A DNA stretch of 56,056 bases from the NCBI GenBank assembly GCA_018268435.1, contig JAFDWP010000094.1, positions 1-56,056 of the forward strand, written 5' to 3'. The DNA comes from Actinomycetota bacterium (GTDB taxonomy: Bacteria; Actinomycetota; Actinomycetes; Actinomycetales; Microbacteriaceae). The first letter of the stretch is position 1. The number at the start of each line of letters is the position of its first letter. The notes under the pieces are model-generated. The model made no database searches. It had not been told where the DNA came from and was given only the letters and a program-made list of their open reading frames with translations. This document shows, in pieces, positions 26,271 to 33,434 of this stretch. The translations under genes were made by a program, and so were the position numbers.

Positions 26271-27169
26271 TGATTGGCGACTGGGATGGCGGGGATGAGC
26301 TCGGGGAGGAGCTCGCGCACGCGCCGGTCGATGTCGTCGCGGATGCGGCGTACCGTCGCTGGGGGCTTGCCGACCGGGTCTTCGAGATCCCAATCGAGAT
26401 AGCGCCGGCCGGGGTAGACCGGGCAGGCGTCGCCGCATCCCATCGTGATGACGTAGTCCGCCGCCTGGACGACGTCGTCGGTGAGCGGCTTGGGGAACTC
26501 GCCGCCGAGCGGAACGCCGATCTCGTCGAGGGCGGACACGATCGACGAGCGCACGTCGTCGGCCGGCGCGGAGCCGGCGGTGCGGACGGTGACGCGATCG
26601 CCCGCCAGGTGTCGGAGGATGCCGGCGGCCAGCTGGGACCGGCCGGCGTTCTGGACGCAGACGAACAGCACCGTGGGCACCGCCTTCTCAGCGTTCCCTG
26701 CATCGCGGCCGAGGTCGTCGAGTCGCGCGGCCGCGAACGCCGCGGTGCGGGACGCGAGCAGCGGGGTGTGCTCCCTGGCCGACAGCAGCCGGTGGGAGTC
26801 GTGCACGTACTGCTGCACGGTCTCGCGGCCGAGGGTGCCGCGGTAGCGGGCGGCGAGGTCGTCCACGACCCGCTCGAGGTCGGGATCGCCCCCTGCCGTC
26901 GAGTCGCCGAGCAGGGCGGCGACGCGGTCCTCGTGGTCGGGGTTGATCGAGTACCAGACCCGGCGGCCCTCGGGTTCGCGCACCACGATCCCCTCGGCAT
27001 GCAGGGCGCTCATGTGATGGCTGACGGTGGGCTGGCGCAGCCCGAGCTCGTCGGCGAGCCGCCCCACCAGTGCCCGCCCGTCCTCGGCGTCACGGATCAG
27101 CTGCACGATGCGCGCGCGGGTGGGGTCGGCGAGCACCGTCAGCGCGGGAGCCTCCACCATCTGATCCAT
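26267..27169 (-). CDS. ArsR-ArsC fusion: arsenical repressor fused to arsenate reductase
   Basis: A 300-residue two-function protein. Residues 1-95 are a winged helix of the ArsR family (LADPTRARIVQLI, then QPTVSHHMSALHAEGIV). Residues 95-160 are a helical linker like the three-helix domain of the neighbouring ArsC. Residues 165-300 are ArsC with CVQNAGRSQ and MGCGDACPVYP. No classic metal-site Cys pair (CVC) is seen in the HTH part, so arsenic sensing could use other residues. It is the first gene of the operon, with an operator over its start codon. Confidence 0.88.
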   Translation of the reverse strand: MDQMVEAPALTVLADPTRARIVQLIRDAEDGRALVGRLADELGLRQPTVSHHMSALHAEGIVVREPEGRRVWYSINPDHEDRVAALLGDSTAGGDPDLERVVDDLAARYRGTLGRETVQQYVHDSHRLLSAREHTPLLASRTAAFAAARLDDLGRDAGNAEKAVPTVLFVCVQNAGRSQLAAGILRHLAGDRVTVRTAGSAPADDVRSSIVSALDEIGVPLGGEFPKPLTDDVVQAADYVITMGCGDACPVYPGRRYLDWDLEDPVGKPPATVRRIRDDIDRRVRELLPELIPAIPVANQ

Positions 27170-27183
27170 AGATGTCAGTCTAT
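27168..27183. promoter_or_regulatory. ArsR-type operator, copy 1
   Basis: ATAGATGTCAGTCTAT (ATAGA-N6-TCTAT) overlaps the start codon of the fusion gene (27167-27169). The second copy is at 26255. Shared arms and spacing within one operon suggest the site of the encoded ArsR domain. Confidence 0.7.
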
Positions 27184-27224
27184 CTCAGTTGTGTAGGGTG
27201 ACGAGGCGGTCTCGCGCAGGTTCG

Positions 27225-29129
27225 TCAGTCCGGTAGTCGGGCAGGCGCGGCCGCAGCGCTGTCGGGTGTCGCCTCAACGATGAGTCCGCTGGGCTGGCCA
27301 CCGAGGGCGCGCAGCGCGTACAGGATCGTCGCGAGGTCGACGAGCTCCTGCGTGAGGGCACCGGCGACGGCCGGGATCGCGCCGGTCATCGCGACGACCA
27401 TGAGGCCGACGCTCAGCACGATGCCGATCCAGATGGCCGTGAGCGCGACACGCAGCGTGTCCCGGCCGATCGAGATCGCGTCGGCGACCTTCGCGAGCGA
27501 ATCGACGAGGATGACGACGGCGGCGGCATCCCCCGCCGCTGTCGCGCCTTTCGCCCCCATTGCGACGCCGATGTCGGTCGCCGCCAGCACGGGGGCATCG
27601 TTGACTCCGTCGCCGACCATCATGACCGGCCGCGGTTGCAACTGTGCGGCGAGCTGAACCTTCTCCGGGGGGAGGATCTCGGCGTGGACCTCGGTGATCC
27701 CGACGTCGCGTGCGATCGCCTCCGCCGTGGCTGCGGTGTCTCCGGTGAGCATGACAATGCGCTCCACGCCGTTCATGCGCAACCACGAGATGACCTCTGC
27801 CGACTCCGGGCGGGGGTCGTCGGCGAGGACGAGCACACCCGCGAACCGCCCGTCGACGGCGACGTAGGCCGCGACCTCGCCGGACGCAAGAACGACGCTC
27901 TCGGTGTCGGGCGCGAGCGACGCGACATACGCGGGTTTGCCGACGACGACGGTTCGTCCGTCGATGGCCGCCGTCACGCCGTTGGTTGCGACCTCGCTCG
28001 CCTCCTCCGCCCCGAGCAGCTCGAGCCCGCGCGAGGCGGCCGCGCGCCGGATGCCGTCGGCCAGCACATGCGACGAGTACTGCTCGGCCGATGCCGCGAG
28101 CAGAAGGAGCTCGTCGGCGTCAATGCCCGACGCGGGCCGCACGTCGATGAGGTCGGGACGGCCTTCGGTGAGGGTGCCGGTCTTGTCGAAGGCGGCGGAG
28201 CGCACGCGCGCCAGCTGCTCGATGACCGCGCCGCCCTTCATGATGACTCCGGTCTTGGCCGCGCGGGAGAGGCCGCCGAGGAACGCGACGGGGGCGGCGA
28301 TGAGCAGGGGGCAGGGGGTCGCCAGCACCAGAACTTCTGCGAAGCGCGTCGGATCGCCGGAGATCGCCCATGCCGTGCCGGCCAGCACGAGGGAGACGGC
28401 CGTGAACGGGATCGCGAAGCGGTCGGCGAGCCGGACGACGGGCGCCTTCGAGCCTTCCGCCGCACGGACGAGTGCGATGATCTGCTGGTACTGGCTGTCG
28501 GCGCTGCGGCGCACGGCGCGGATGCGCACCGCCCGCGTGCCGTTGATCGCTCCCGACAGCACCTCGCCGCCTGCGTGGCGTGTCACGGGAAGGCTCTCGC
28601 CGGTGAGCGACGACTCGTCGAACGTGCCGCTCTCGGTGAGGAGGACGCCGTCGACGGGAACGATCTCGGAGGGCCGGACGAGCAGCACGTCGCCCACGGC
28701 GACGTCGTCGACAGAGACATCCTCTACCTCATCGGAGTCAGGCGTATGAGGGTGGAGGATGACGTGCCCGATGCGTGGTGAGCGGTCGAGCAAAGCCGTG
28801 AGGTCGCGCTTCGCACGGCGCGTGGCGTAGTCCTCGAGCGCTTCGCCGCCCGAGAGCATGAGCACGATGATGAGCGAAGCGATGTACTCGCCGACAGCGA
28901 GGGTCGCGACCATCGCGACAACAGCGAGGATGTCGAGACCGACGTGGCCGCGGATGACATCGCGGATCATGCCGGCGAGCGTCCATACAACGAACGCCGC
29001 CACATAGACGATGGCGATCCATCTGCCGAGCTCGTCCTGGTCGACTGCGTGGAGGGTCAGCACGACGGCGATTGTTACGACCGTGATCGTGATGACGGGG
29101 TAGCGTCGCATGGCTCGCATGAACCGCAT
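27225..29129 (-). CDS. Heavy-metal P1B-type ATPase with TPC motif
   Basis: A 634-residue pump. Hydrophobic pairs lie at residues 10-85 and 235-285, TGES near 176, the transmembrane metal motif TPCP at 271-274, the phosphorylation site DKTGTL from Asp 315, and GDGVNDAPVLAATD in the C-terminal P-domain. There is no N-terminal CxxC metal domain. TPC in place of CPC marks a less common P1B group (P1B-5 is the group I associate with TPC and nickel/iron), so the metal is uncertain. It is unrelated in promoter to the sulfur regulon: no GGGGTAT-type palindrome lies upstream. Confidence 0.85.
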   Translation of the reverse strand: MRFMRAMRRYPVITITVVTIAVVLTLHAVDQDELGRWIAIVYVAAFVVWTLAGMIRDVIRGHVGLDILAVVAMVATLAVGEYIASLIIVLMLSGGEALEDYATRRAKRDLTALLDRSPRIGHVILHPHTPDSDEVEDVSVDDVAVGDVLLVRPSEIVPVDGVLLTESGTFDESSLTGESLPVTRHAGGEVLSGAINGTRAVRIRAVRRSADSQYQQIIALVRAAEGSKAPVVRLADRFAIPFTAVSLVLAGTAWAISGDPTRFAEVLVLATPCPLLIAAPVAFLGGLSRAAKTGVIMKGGAVIEQLARVRSAAFDKTGTLTEGRPDLIDVRPASGIDADELLLLAASAEQYSSHVLADGIRRAAASRGLELLGAEEASEVATNGVTAAIDGRTVVVGKPAYVASLAPDTESVVLASGEVAAYVAVDGRFAGVLVLADDPRPESAEVISWLRMNGVERIVMLTGDTAATAEAIARDVGITEVHAEILPPEKVQLAAQLQPRPVMMVGDGVNDAPVLAATDIGVAMGAKGATAAGDAAAVVILVDSLAKVADAISIGRDTLRVALTAIWIGIVLSVGLMVVAMTGAIPAVAGALTQELVDLATILYALRALGGQPSGLIVEATPDSAAAAPARLPD

Positions 29130-29387
29130 GCTTTCGAGCTTCGTCCTTTCCGATCGCGCCCGCCAGCAAGGTGAGGCGTTCCTGTGTGGCCCGCGCAGCC
29201 TGGCGCATGGACACTCTTCACACAGAATGCGGTCGATGCATGCGACGCGACTTCCTCAGCGCGGCCACAGCCCGCGCCCACGTCAGCCACGCGATGGCGA
29301 CACTCGATACCCGCGACCGCTCAACTCGTCGTCATCGCCTACCAGACCGGACTGGGCAGCCCACAGGCCCCGTGACTTGGTCCGCTG
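29130..29387. other. Short gene-free stretch upstream of the metal ATPase
   Basis: This holds the promoter side of the leftward ATPase gene and leads into the decayed lgt copy on the other strand. No credible gene, operator or repeat is seen here; open frames are short and unlike known proteins. Confidence 0.5.
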
Positions 29388-29690
29388 ATGATTCTCATCT
29401 ATGCGCTGTTCATCATCGCGGGGATCATCGCCGCGGTCGTTCATTGAGGCGCGGCTGCGCCGGCGCGGGGGTGGCGCGATGGGCCGTCGTGGATATCGCG
29501 GTCTGGGCGGTCCCGCTGGGGATCGTCGTCGCACGGCTCTATCACGTCCACACTTGTGTCGGGGACTCCTTCTACCCGGGCGCGAAACCTGTGGAATGTG
29601 TTCGCGATTTGGGATGACAGGAACGCGATCTACGGCTCGCTGATCGGAGGCACATTTGAGGTGTTCGTCGCCTGGTTGACCGGATCGGCG
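29388..29690 (+). pseudogene. lgt: Frameshifted fragment of lgt (prolipoprotein diacylglyceryl transferase)
   Basis: Three pieces in different frames match the intact Lgt encoded at 49279: IYALFIIAGIIAAVV, then AVVDIAVWAVPLGIVVARLYHV through FYPGAK, then NLWNVFAIWDDRNAIYGSLIGG. They occur in the right order and spacing but need at least two frameshifts, and everything after the GSLIGG region is missing. It is therefore a decayed N-terminal half of a second lgt gene, next to the first sulfur module. Confidence 0.85.
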
Positions 29691-29770
29691 GCCGAGGCGG
29701 TCGGCGGATCAGAGGGTGGCGCGGTGTCGTCTGGCACACCGTCTCGCGACTGAACTCGAAGCGGCTGGGG

Positions 29771-29956
29771 TCAGCGGCCGAGGAGTCGGGTGAAGATGTT
29801 GCCGCGTTCCGCCTTCGCGGCGGCGATCTCCTCGGGGGTATGGCGGCCGTTGCACCACTGGTGCGCGGGCACGCCTCGTCGGACCTGGCTGATGTGCTGG
29901 CCGCAGCCGGTCCAGGTGGTCTTTCCGCAGATCTTGCAGGTCGTCGCTGAGCACAC
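29771..29956 (-). CDS. Small CxxCGK/GCGQH cysteine-rich protein, copy 1
   Basis: A 61-residue protein, GTG start at 29956 two bases after the stop of its paralogue. Core: TCKICGKTTWTGCGQH, then VPAHQWCNGRH and a C-terminal FTRLLGR tail shared with two paralogues. Four cysteines and two histidines could hold one zinc (CxxC plus C..C/H) or be persulfidated. It is the last gene of the thioredoxin/CoADR/CsoR operon. No known function; five members occur in this window only among sulfur genes. Confidence 0.75.
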   Translation of the reverse strand: MCSATTCKICGKTTWTGCGQHISQVRRGVPAHQWCNGRHTPEEIAAAKAERGNIFTRLLGR

Positions 29957-29958
29957 GG

Positions 29959-30081
29959 TCACACCTCCTGGCAGTGGCAGCGGTCGGCTTCGGGCACTCC
30001 GGCGAGTGCGGTCTCGATGTGCTGTCCGCAGCCGGTCCATGTCGGTCGGCCGCAGCGTGGGCAGGTGACTTGCTGGCACAT
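29959..30081 (-). CDS. Small CxxCGR/GCGQH cysteine-rich protein, copy 2
   Basis: A 40-residue protein, MCQQVTCPRCGRPTWTGCGQ then HIETALAGVP and a C-terminal RCHCQEV. It has six cysteines in 40 residues. The ATG at 30081 follows an AGGAGAACGTCC ribosome region. It lacks the basic FARLFGR-type tail of its relatives. Placed between a CsoR-family regulator and copy 1 on the same strand, 2 bp from copy 1, so the two are translationally linked. Confidence 0.75.
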   Translation of the reverse strand: MCQQVTCPRCGRPTWTGCGQHIETALAGVPEADRCHCQEV

Positions 30082-30119
30082 GGACGTTCTCCTCGTTGTC
30101 TTGTCTGTGGGGTCCGGGG

Positions 30120-30395
30120 TCAGGCGAGCATCATGAAGAGCTTTTCGAGCTCGTCGGTGGTGATGCCGTCTTCGGCGAGGGCGGTGTCGGGGTCGGTGAG
30201 GCAGTCCTTCATCGCGGTGGACACGATGGCGAAGCCGGCGCGGTCGAGGGCGCTGGAGACGGCGGCGAGCTGGGTGACGATGTCGCGGCAGGGCTTCTCC
30301 TGCTCGACGGCGCCGATGACGGCGTCGAGCTGGCCGCGGGCGCGGCGGAGGCGGTGCAGGATGCGGCGCTGGACGTCGGGGTCGGTGGTGCGCAT
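30120..30395 (-). CDS. CsoR-family repressor, CstR-like (persulfide sensor type)
   Basis: A 91-residue all-helical DNA-binding protein. Numbering aligns with CsoR: Cys 36 (EKPCRDIV) and Cys 65 (AMKDCL) are present, but the copper-ligand His 61 is Ala. Loss of that His with two Cys kept is the mark of CstR, which senses persulfide by forming a di- or trisulfide bridge. The surrounding sulfur genes agree. It is one of three such paralogues here, probably cotranscribed with the genes upstream (30420-32759). Confidence 0.85.
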   Translation of the reverse strand: MRTTDPDVQRRILHRLRRARGQLDAVIGAVEQEKPCRDIVTQLAAVSSALDRAGFAIVSTAMKDCLTDPDTALAEDGITTDELEKLFMMLA

Positions 30396-30419
30396 GGGGT
30401 TCCTCTCGGTTGGAAACGG

Positions 30420-30692
30420 TCAGGTGATGTCGATGTGCTGGCGGGCGTCGGTGTAGCCGAGGGTGTTCTGTTCGACTGTCTCAGCCTGGCGGGTGCGGAG
30501 TAGGTCGGTGGGGCACCATCCGGTGATCGCGCCGATCGCGAGCAGGATCGAGCAGATCCCGGCCGGGATCGCGCACCAGGGCTGGCCGGTCATGCTCAAC
30601 GCGAACGCCCCGACGAACACGGCAGCGATCGCCCGAACGACTCGATCCGCAGGGGACGCGGCGCAGGAGCGGAGCGCGCGGGGTTCAGGCAT
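30420..30692 (-). CDS. DUF2892 (YgaP-like) small membrane protein
   Basis: A 90-residue protein with two membrane helices (about residues 17-35 and 42-60) and the GWCPTDLL motif typical of DUF2892 domains, which in YgaP are fused to a rhodanese. Here the domain is a separate gene overlapping the end of a rhodanese-containing gene by 8 bp. A role in moving or holding sulfur at the membrane is plausible but not established. Confidence 0.8.
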   Translation of the reverse strand: MPEPRALRSCAASPADRVVRAIAAVFVGAFALSMTGQPWCAIPAGICSILLAIGAITGWCPTDLLRTRQAETVEQNTLGYTDARQHIDIT

Positions 30693-32376
30693 CCTGCATC
30701 GCTCCCTCGAAGCGCAGCAGCTCGGCGGCTCGGTCGCCGAGCGCGGCCCGGAGGGTGAGGATGCCGCCGGACAGGGAGGCGGAGTCGAACCCGGCCTGGG
30801 CGAGGACGCGGTGGGCGATCGCTGAGCGGACCCCGGAGGCGCACATCACCCGGACGGGACGCCCTGCAGACGCGGTGCGGACCTCGTCGAGACGTTCGCG
30901 CAGCTCCGTGTGGGGGATGTTCAGCGCGCCGGGCAGGTGCCCGGTGGCGAACTCGGCCCGGCTGCGCGTGTCGAGCACGAACGCTTCCCCGAGGACTCGG
31001 TCCACGTCCTGCGCGTACCAGAGCGCCAGGGTTGCGGTGCGGACGTTCTCCCCGACCATACCGGCGAGGTTCACCGGGTCTTTAGCCTGCCCGTAGGGCG
31101 GCGAGTAGGCCAGGTCGAGATCGATCAGATCGTCCACGACCATGCCGCTCCGGATCGCGGTGGCGATCACGTCGATGCGCTTGTCGACCCCTTCCGCGCC
31201 GACCGCCTGCCCGCCGAGCAGCAGCCCGTCCGGTTCGCGGAAGTGGAGGATCAGGTGGAGCTGAGTCGCTCCGGGGAAGTAGCCGGCATGCTGGTTCGGG
31301 TGAAGGTGGATCGTCCGGTATCCGATCCCGGCCGCGTCGAGGGCGGCGCGGTTCGCGCCGGTGAGCGCCGCGCTGAGGGCGCCGATGCGGACGATCGCGG
31401 TGCCGACCGGGTGCGGGATCGGCCGGGCGGTGCCAGGCCGGAGGATGTCGTCGGCCACGAGTCGTCCCGCACGGTTGGCCGGTCCCGCCAGTGCGACCGG
31501 GCGGCGGATGCCGGTGACGGCGTCGGTGCTCACCGTCGCATCGCCCACGGCCCAGACGCCGGGAAGGGAGGTGCGGCCGCGCTCGTCCACGACGATCGCG
31601 CTTCGCTCGCACGTGACCCCCGCCTGCTCGAACACGGCGGTGTCCGGTCGCACACCGACCGACAAGACGATCAGGTCGGCGGGCAGCGGCGTTCCGTCGG
31701 CGAGGAGGACCAGGTCGTGCTCGGCGCTCTGCTGGATGCCGGCGGCGGCGATGCCTGTTCTCAGTTCGATGCCGAGCGCGTGCAGTTCGCCTGTCACGAG
31801 GGCGGCGAGCTCCGACTCCAGCGGGGGCAGGACGTGGTCGGCGAGCTCGACCACGGTCACGTCCAGCCCTTGGCGGGCGAGGGCTTCGGCGGCCTCGATG
31901 CCGATGAACCCGGCGCCCAGGACGACCGCGCGCCGCGCTCCCGCTTCGACCTGCTCGCGCAGCGCGAGGGCGTCATCGACGGTGCGCAGGGTGCGGACTC
32001 GCGGAGAGTCCAGGCCCGGGATCGGGGGTCGTGCGGCCTGCGCACCGGGCGAGAGGACGAGTGCGTCGTATCCGAGCTGCTCGGTCCCGCTCGAGGTCTG
32101 CACAGTCACGAGCCGCTGCTCGGGGTCGAGTCCGGTGACGTCGTGGCCGGTGCGCACGTCCAGGTTCAGCGCGGCGTGCAAGGACTGCGGGGTCTGCACG
32201 AGCAGCTTCGCGGGGTCGGCGATCTCCCCGCCGACGAAGTAGGGCAGTCCGCAGTTCGCGTAGGAGACGTGCTCGCCGCGTTCGAGCACGATGATCTCCG
32301 CCGACTCGTCCAACCGCCGTGCGCGGGCGGCGCAGCTCATGCCGCCGGCGACGCCTCCGACGATGACGATCCTCAT
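30685..32376 (-). CDS. CoA-disulfide reductase-rhodanese fusion (CoADR-RHD)
   Basis: A 563-residue flavoprotein. FAD motif IVGGVAGGMSCAARAR at the start, catalytic Cys 42 in SYANCGLPYFVGGE, NAD(P) motif VLGAGFIGIEAAE near 155, VWAVGDA near 275, and a C-terminal rhodanese (about residues 460-560) with its own active Cys 512 in VMCASGVRS. Such fusions reduce CoA- or thiol-persulfides and polysulfides to H2S with NAD(P)H. It overlaps both the thioredoxin gene and the DUF2892 gene by a few bases. Confidence 0.9.
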   Translation of the reverse strand: MRIVIVGGVAGGMSCAARARRLDESAEIIVLERGEHVSYANCGLPYFVGGEIADPAKLLVQTPQSLHAALNLDVRTGHDVTGLDPEQRLVTVQTSSGTEQLGYDALVLSPGAQAARPPIPGLDSPRVRTLRTVDDALALREQVEAGARRAVVLGAGFIGIEAAEALARQGLDVTVVELADHVLPPLESELAALVTGELHALGIELRTGIAAAGIQQSAEHDLVLLADGTPLPADLIVLSVGVRPDTAVFEQAGVTCERSAIVVDERGRTSLPGVWAVGDATVSTDAVTGIRRPVALAGPANRAGRLVADDILRPGTARPIPHPVGTAIVRIGALSAALTGANRAALDAAGIGYRTIHLHPNQHAGYFPGATQLHLILHFREPDGLLLGGQAVGAEGVDKRIDVIATAIRSGMVVDDLIDLDLAYSPPYGQAKDPVNLAGMVGENVRTATLALWYAQDVDRVLGEAFVLDTRSRAEFATGHLPGALNIPHTELRERLDEVRTASAGRPVRVMCASGVRSAIAHRVLAQAGFDSASLSGGILTLRAALGDRAAELLRFEGAMQDA

Positions 32377-32759
32377 CGCGCCGTCTCCTGCTGGCTCTGC
32401 TGAGCCTGTGCGGCGACCTGGGCGCGGACCTCGTCCATGTCGAGCCCGCGCACGGCGGCGATCACCTGTTCCAGTTGTGGGGCCGCGAGGGCGCCGGGCT
32501 GGGCGAACACCAAGATGTTCTCGCGGAACACCATCAGGGTCGGGATCGAGGTGATCCGGAACCCCGCGGCGAGTTGCTGCTGCACCTCGGTGTCGACCTT
32601 GCCGAACACCACGTCGGGGTGGGTCTGCGAGGCGGTCTCGAACACGGGCGCGAATGCGCGGCACGGACCGCACCACGCAGCCCAGAAGTCCAGGAGCACG
32701 ATGTCGTTCCCGGCGATGGTGGGTTCGAGGTTGTCGAGGGTGATCTCTCGGGTAGCCAT
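32373..32759 (-). CDS. trxA: Thioredoxin
   Basis: A 128-residue thioredoxin with FWAAWCGPCRAF (Cys 30 and Cys 33) and the cis-Pro IPTLMVF. It has a C-terminal helical extension (DEVRAQVAAQ) shared with the second thioredoxin at 46517. It would release sulfide from enzyme or protein persulfides. First gene of an operon running to 29771; a -10-like TATACT ends 6 bp before its ATG, so the message is probably leaderless. Confidence 0.92.
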   Translation of the reverse strand: MATREITLDNLEPTIAGNDIVLLDFWAAWCGPCRAFAPVFETASQTHPDVVFGKVDTEVQQQLAAGFRITSIPTLMVFRENILVFAQPGALAAPQLEQVIAAVRGLDMDEVRAQVAAQAQQSQQETAR

Positions 32760-32768
32760 AACTCAAGT

Positions 32769-32784
32769 ATACCCCCAGGGGTAT
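32769..32784. promoter_or_regulatory. CsoR/CstR-type operator, site 1 (thioredoxin operon)
   Basis: ATACCCCCAGGGGTAT is a near-perfect 16-bp palindrome overlapping the -10 hexamer (TATACT on the minus strand at 32771-32766) of the trx operon. It is one of seven such sites in the island. Confidence 0.8.
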
Positions 32785-32820
32785 TATGATGCGACCATTC
32801 GGGGTCGCGCGGGCGGAGGC

Positions 32821-33183
32821 TCACTCGGTGACGATGTCGATCCCGGTCGCCGCTGATGCATCGCTGAGGGCTCCGGCGTCGATGACGTGCTTGAATCCGT
32901 GGTCGCGCATGATGGAGGCGGCCTGCGCGGAGCGGTTGCCCGACCGGCAGTAGACGACATACTCGCCGTCTGCGGGGAGCTCGGCGATGGCGTCGGCGAA
33001 TGCCGGGGAGGAGACGTCGATGTTCACCGCGCCGTCGAGGTGCCCTTCGGCATACTCAGCCGGAGTCCGGACGTCGATGATGACGGCATCCACGCCAACG
33101 GACACAGGGGCGGGGCTGGAGCAGCCGGCCAGGGTGAGGGTCGCGGCGAAGGCGAGCGAGAGCAGGGCGAGGAGCTTGCGCAT
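32821..33183 (-). CDS. Rhodanese-domain lipoprotein
   Basis: A 120-residue exported protein: basic start, hydrophobic stretch and lipobox LAGC (Cys 21), then a single rhodanese domain with VIIDVRTPAEYAEGHLDGAVN and active loop YCRSGNRS (Cys 79). It would carry sulfane sulfur outside the membrane. The ATG at 33183 is the only start giving a clean signal peptide. It is the last gene of the MFS/DUF2892 operon. Confidence 0.9.
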   Translation of the reverse strand: MRKLLALLSLAFAATLTLAGCSSPAPVSVGVDAVIIDVRTPAEYAEGHLDGAVNIDVSSPAFADAIAELPADGEYVVYCRSGNRSAQAASIMRDHGFKHVIDAGALSDASAATGIDIVTE

Positions 33184-33209
33184 GATGCGTGTCCGTTCGT
33201 TCGGGCCGG

Positions 33210-33434
33210 TCAGCGGCCAACAGCGGCGCGGAAGTCCTTGCCGCGCAGGGGCTTTCCCGCGAGCGGTGCGATCAGGCACACGTCGAGTGCGCCGACGAGG
33301 ACGAACAGCAGCCCGGGTGCGGCGAGCAGCCACCACCAGCTGCCGAGGATCGCGCCCAGCGCGATCAGGATGGCACCGACGAGCGCGCGGGTCCACCGTC
33401 CGGGGGTGGAACTGAGGAAGGCGAGGATGCTCAT
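33210..33434 (-). CDS. DUF2892 (YgaP-like) small membrane protein
   Basis: A 74-residue protein with two hydrophobic helices (about residues 16-31 and 35-50) and VCLIAPLAGKPLRGKDF at the end. It lies between a transporter and a rhodanese lipoprotein, overlapping the former's stop, again pairing DUF2892 with rhodanese. In this copy the Cys of the GWCP motif is replaced by the related DVCLIAP segment. Confidence 0.75.
   Translation of the reverse strand: MSILAFLSSTPGRWTRALVGAILIALGAILGSWWWLLAAPGLLFVLVGALDVCLIAPLAGKPLRGKDFRAAVGR

Noticed and set aside
25787..27196. 469-codon rightward frame opposite the arsenic genes
   Set aside because: Antisense of three ArsC-containing genes with overlapping start/stop signals on the minus strand; composition is shadow-like.
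29171..29617. Open frame of 148 codons in front of and across the lgt fragment
   Set aside because: Only its middle matches Lgt; the first part is Arg-rich and the frame cannot make a full Lgt, so it was treated as pseudogene.
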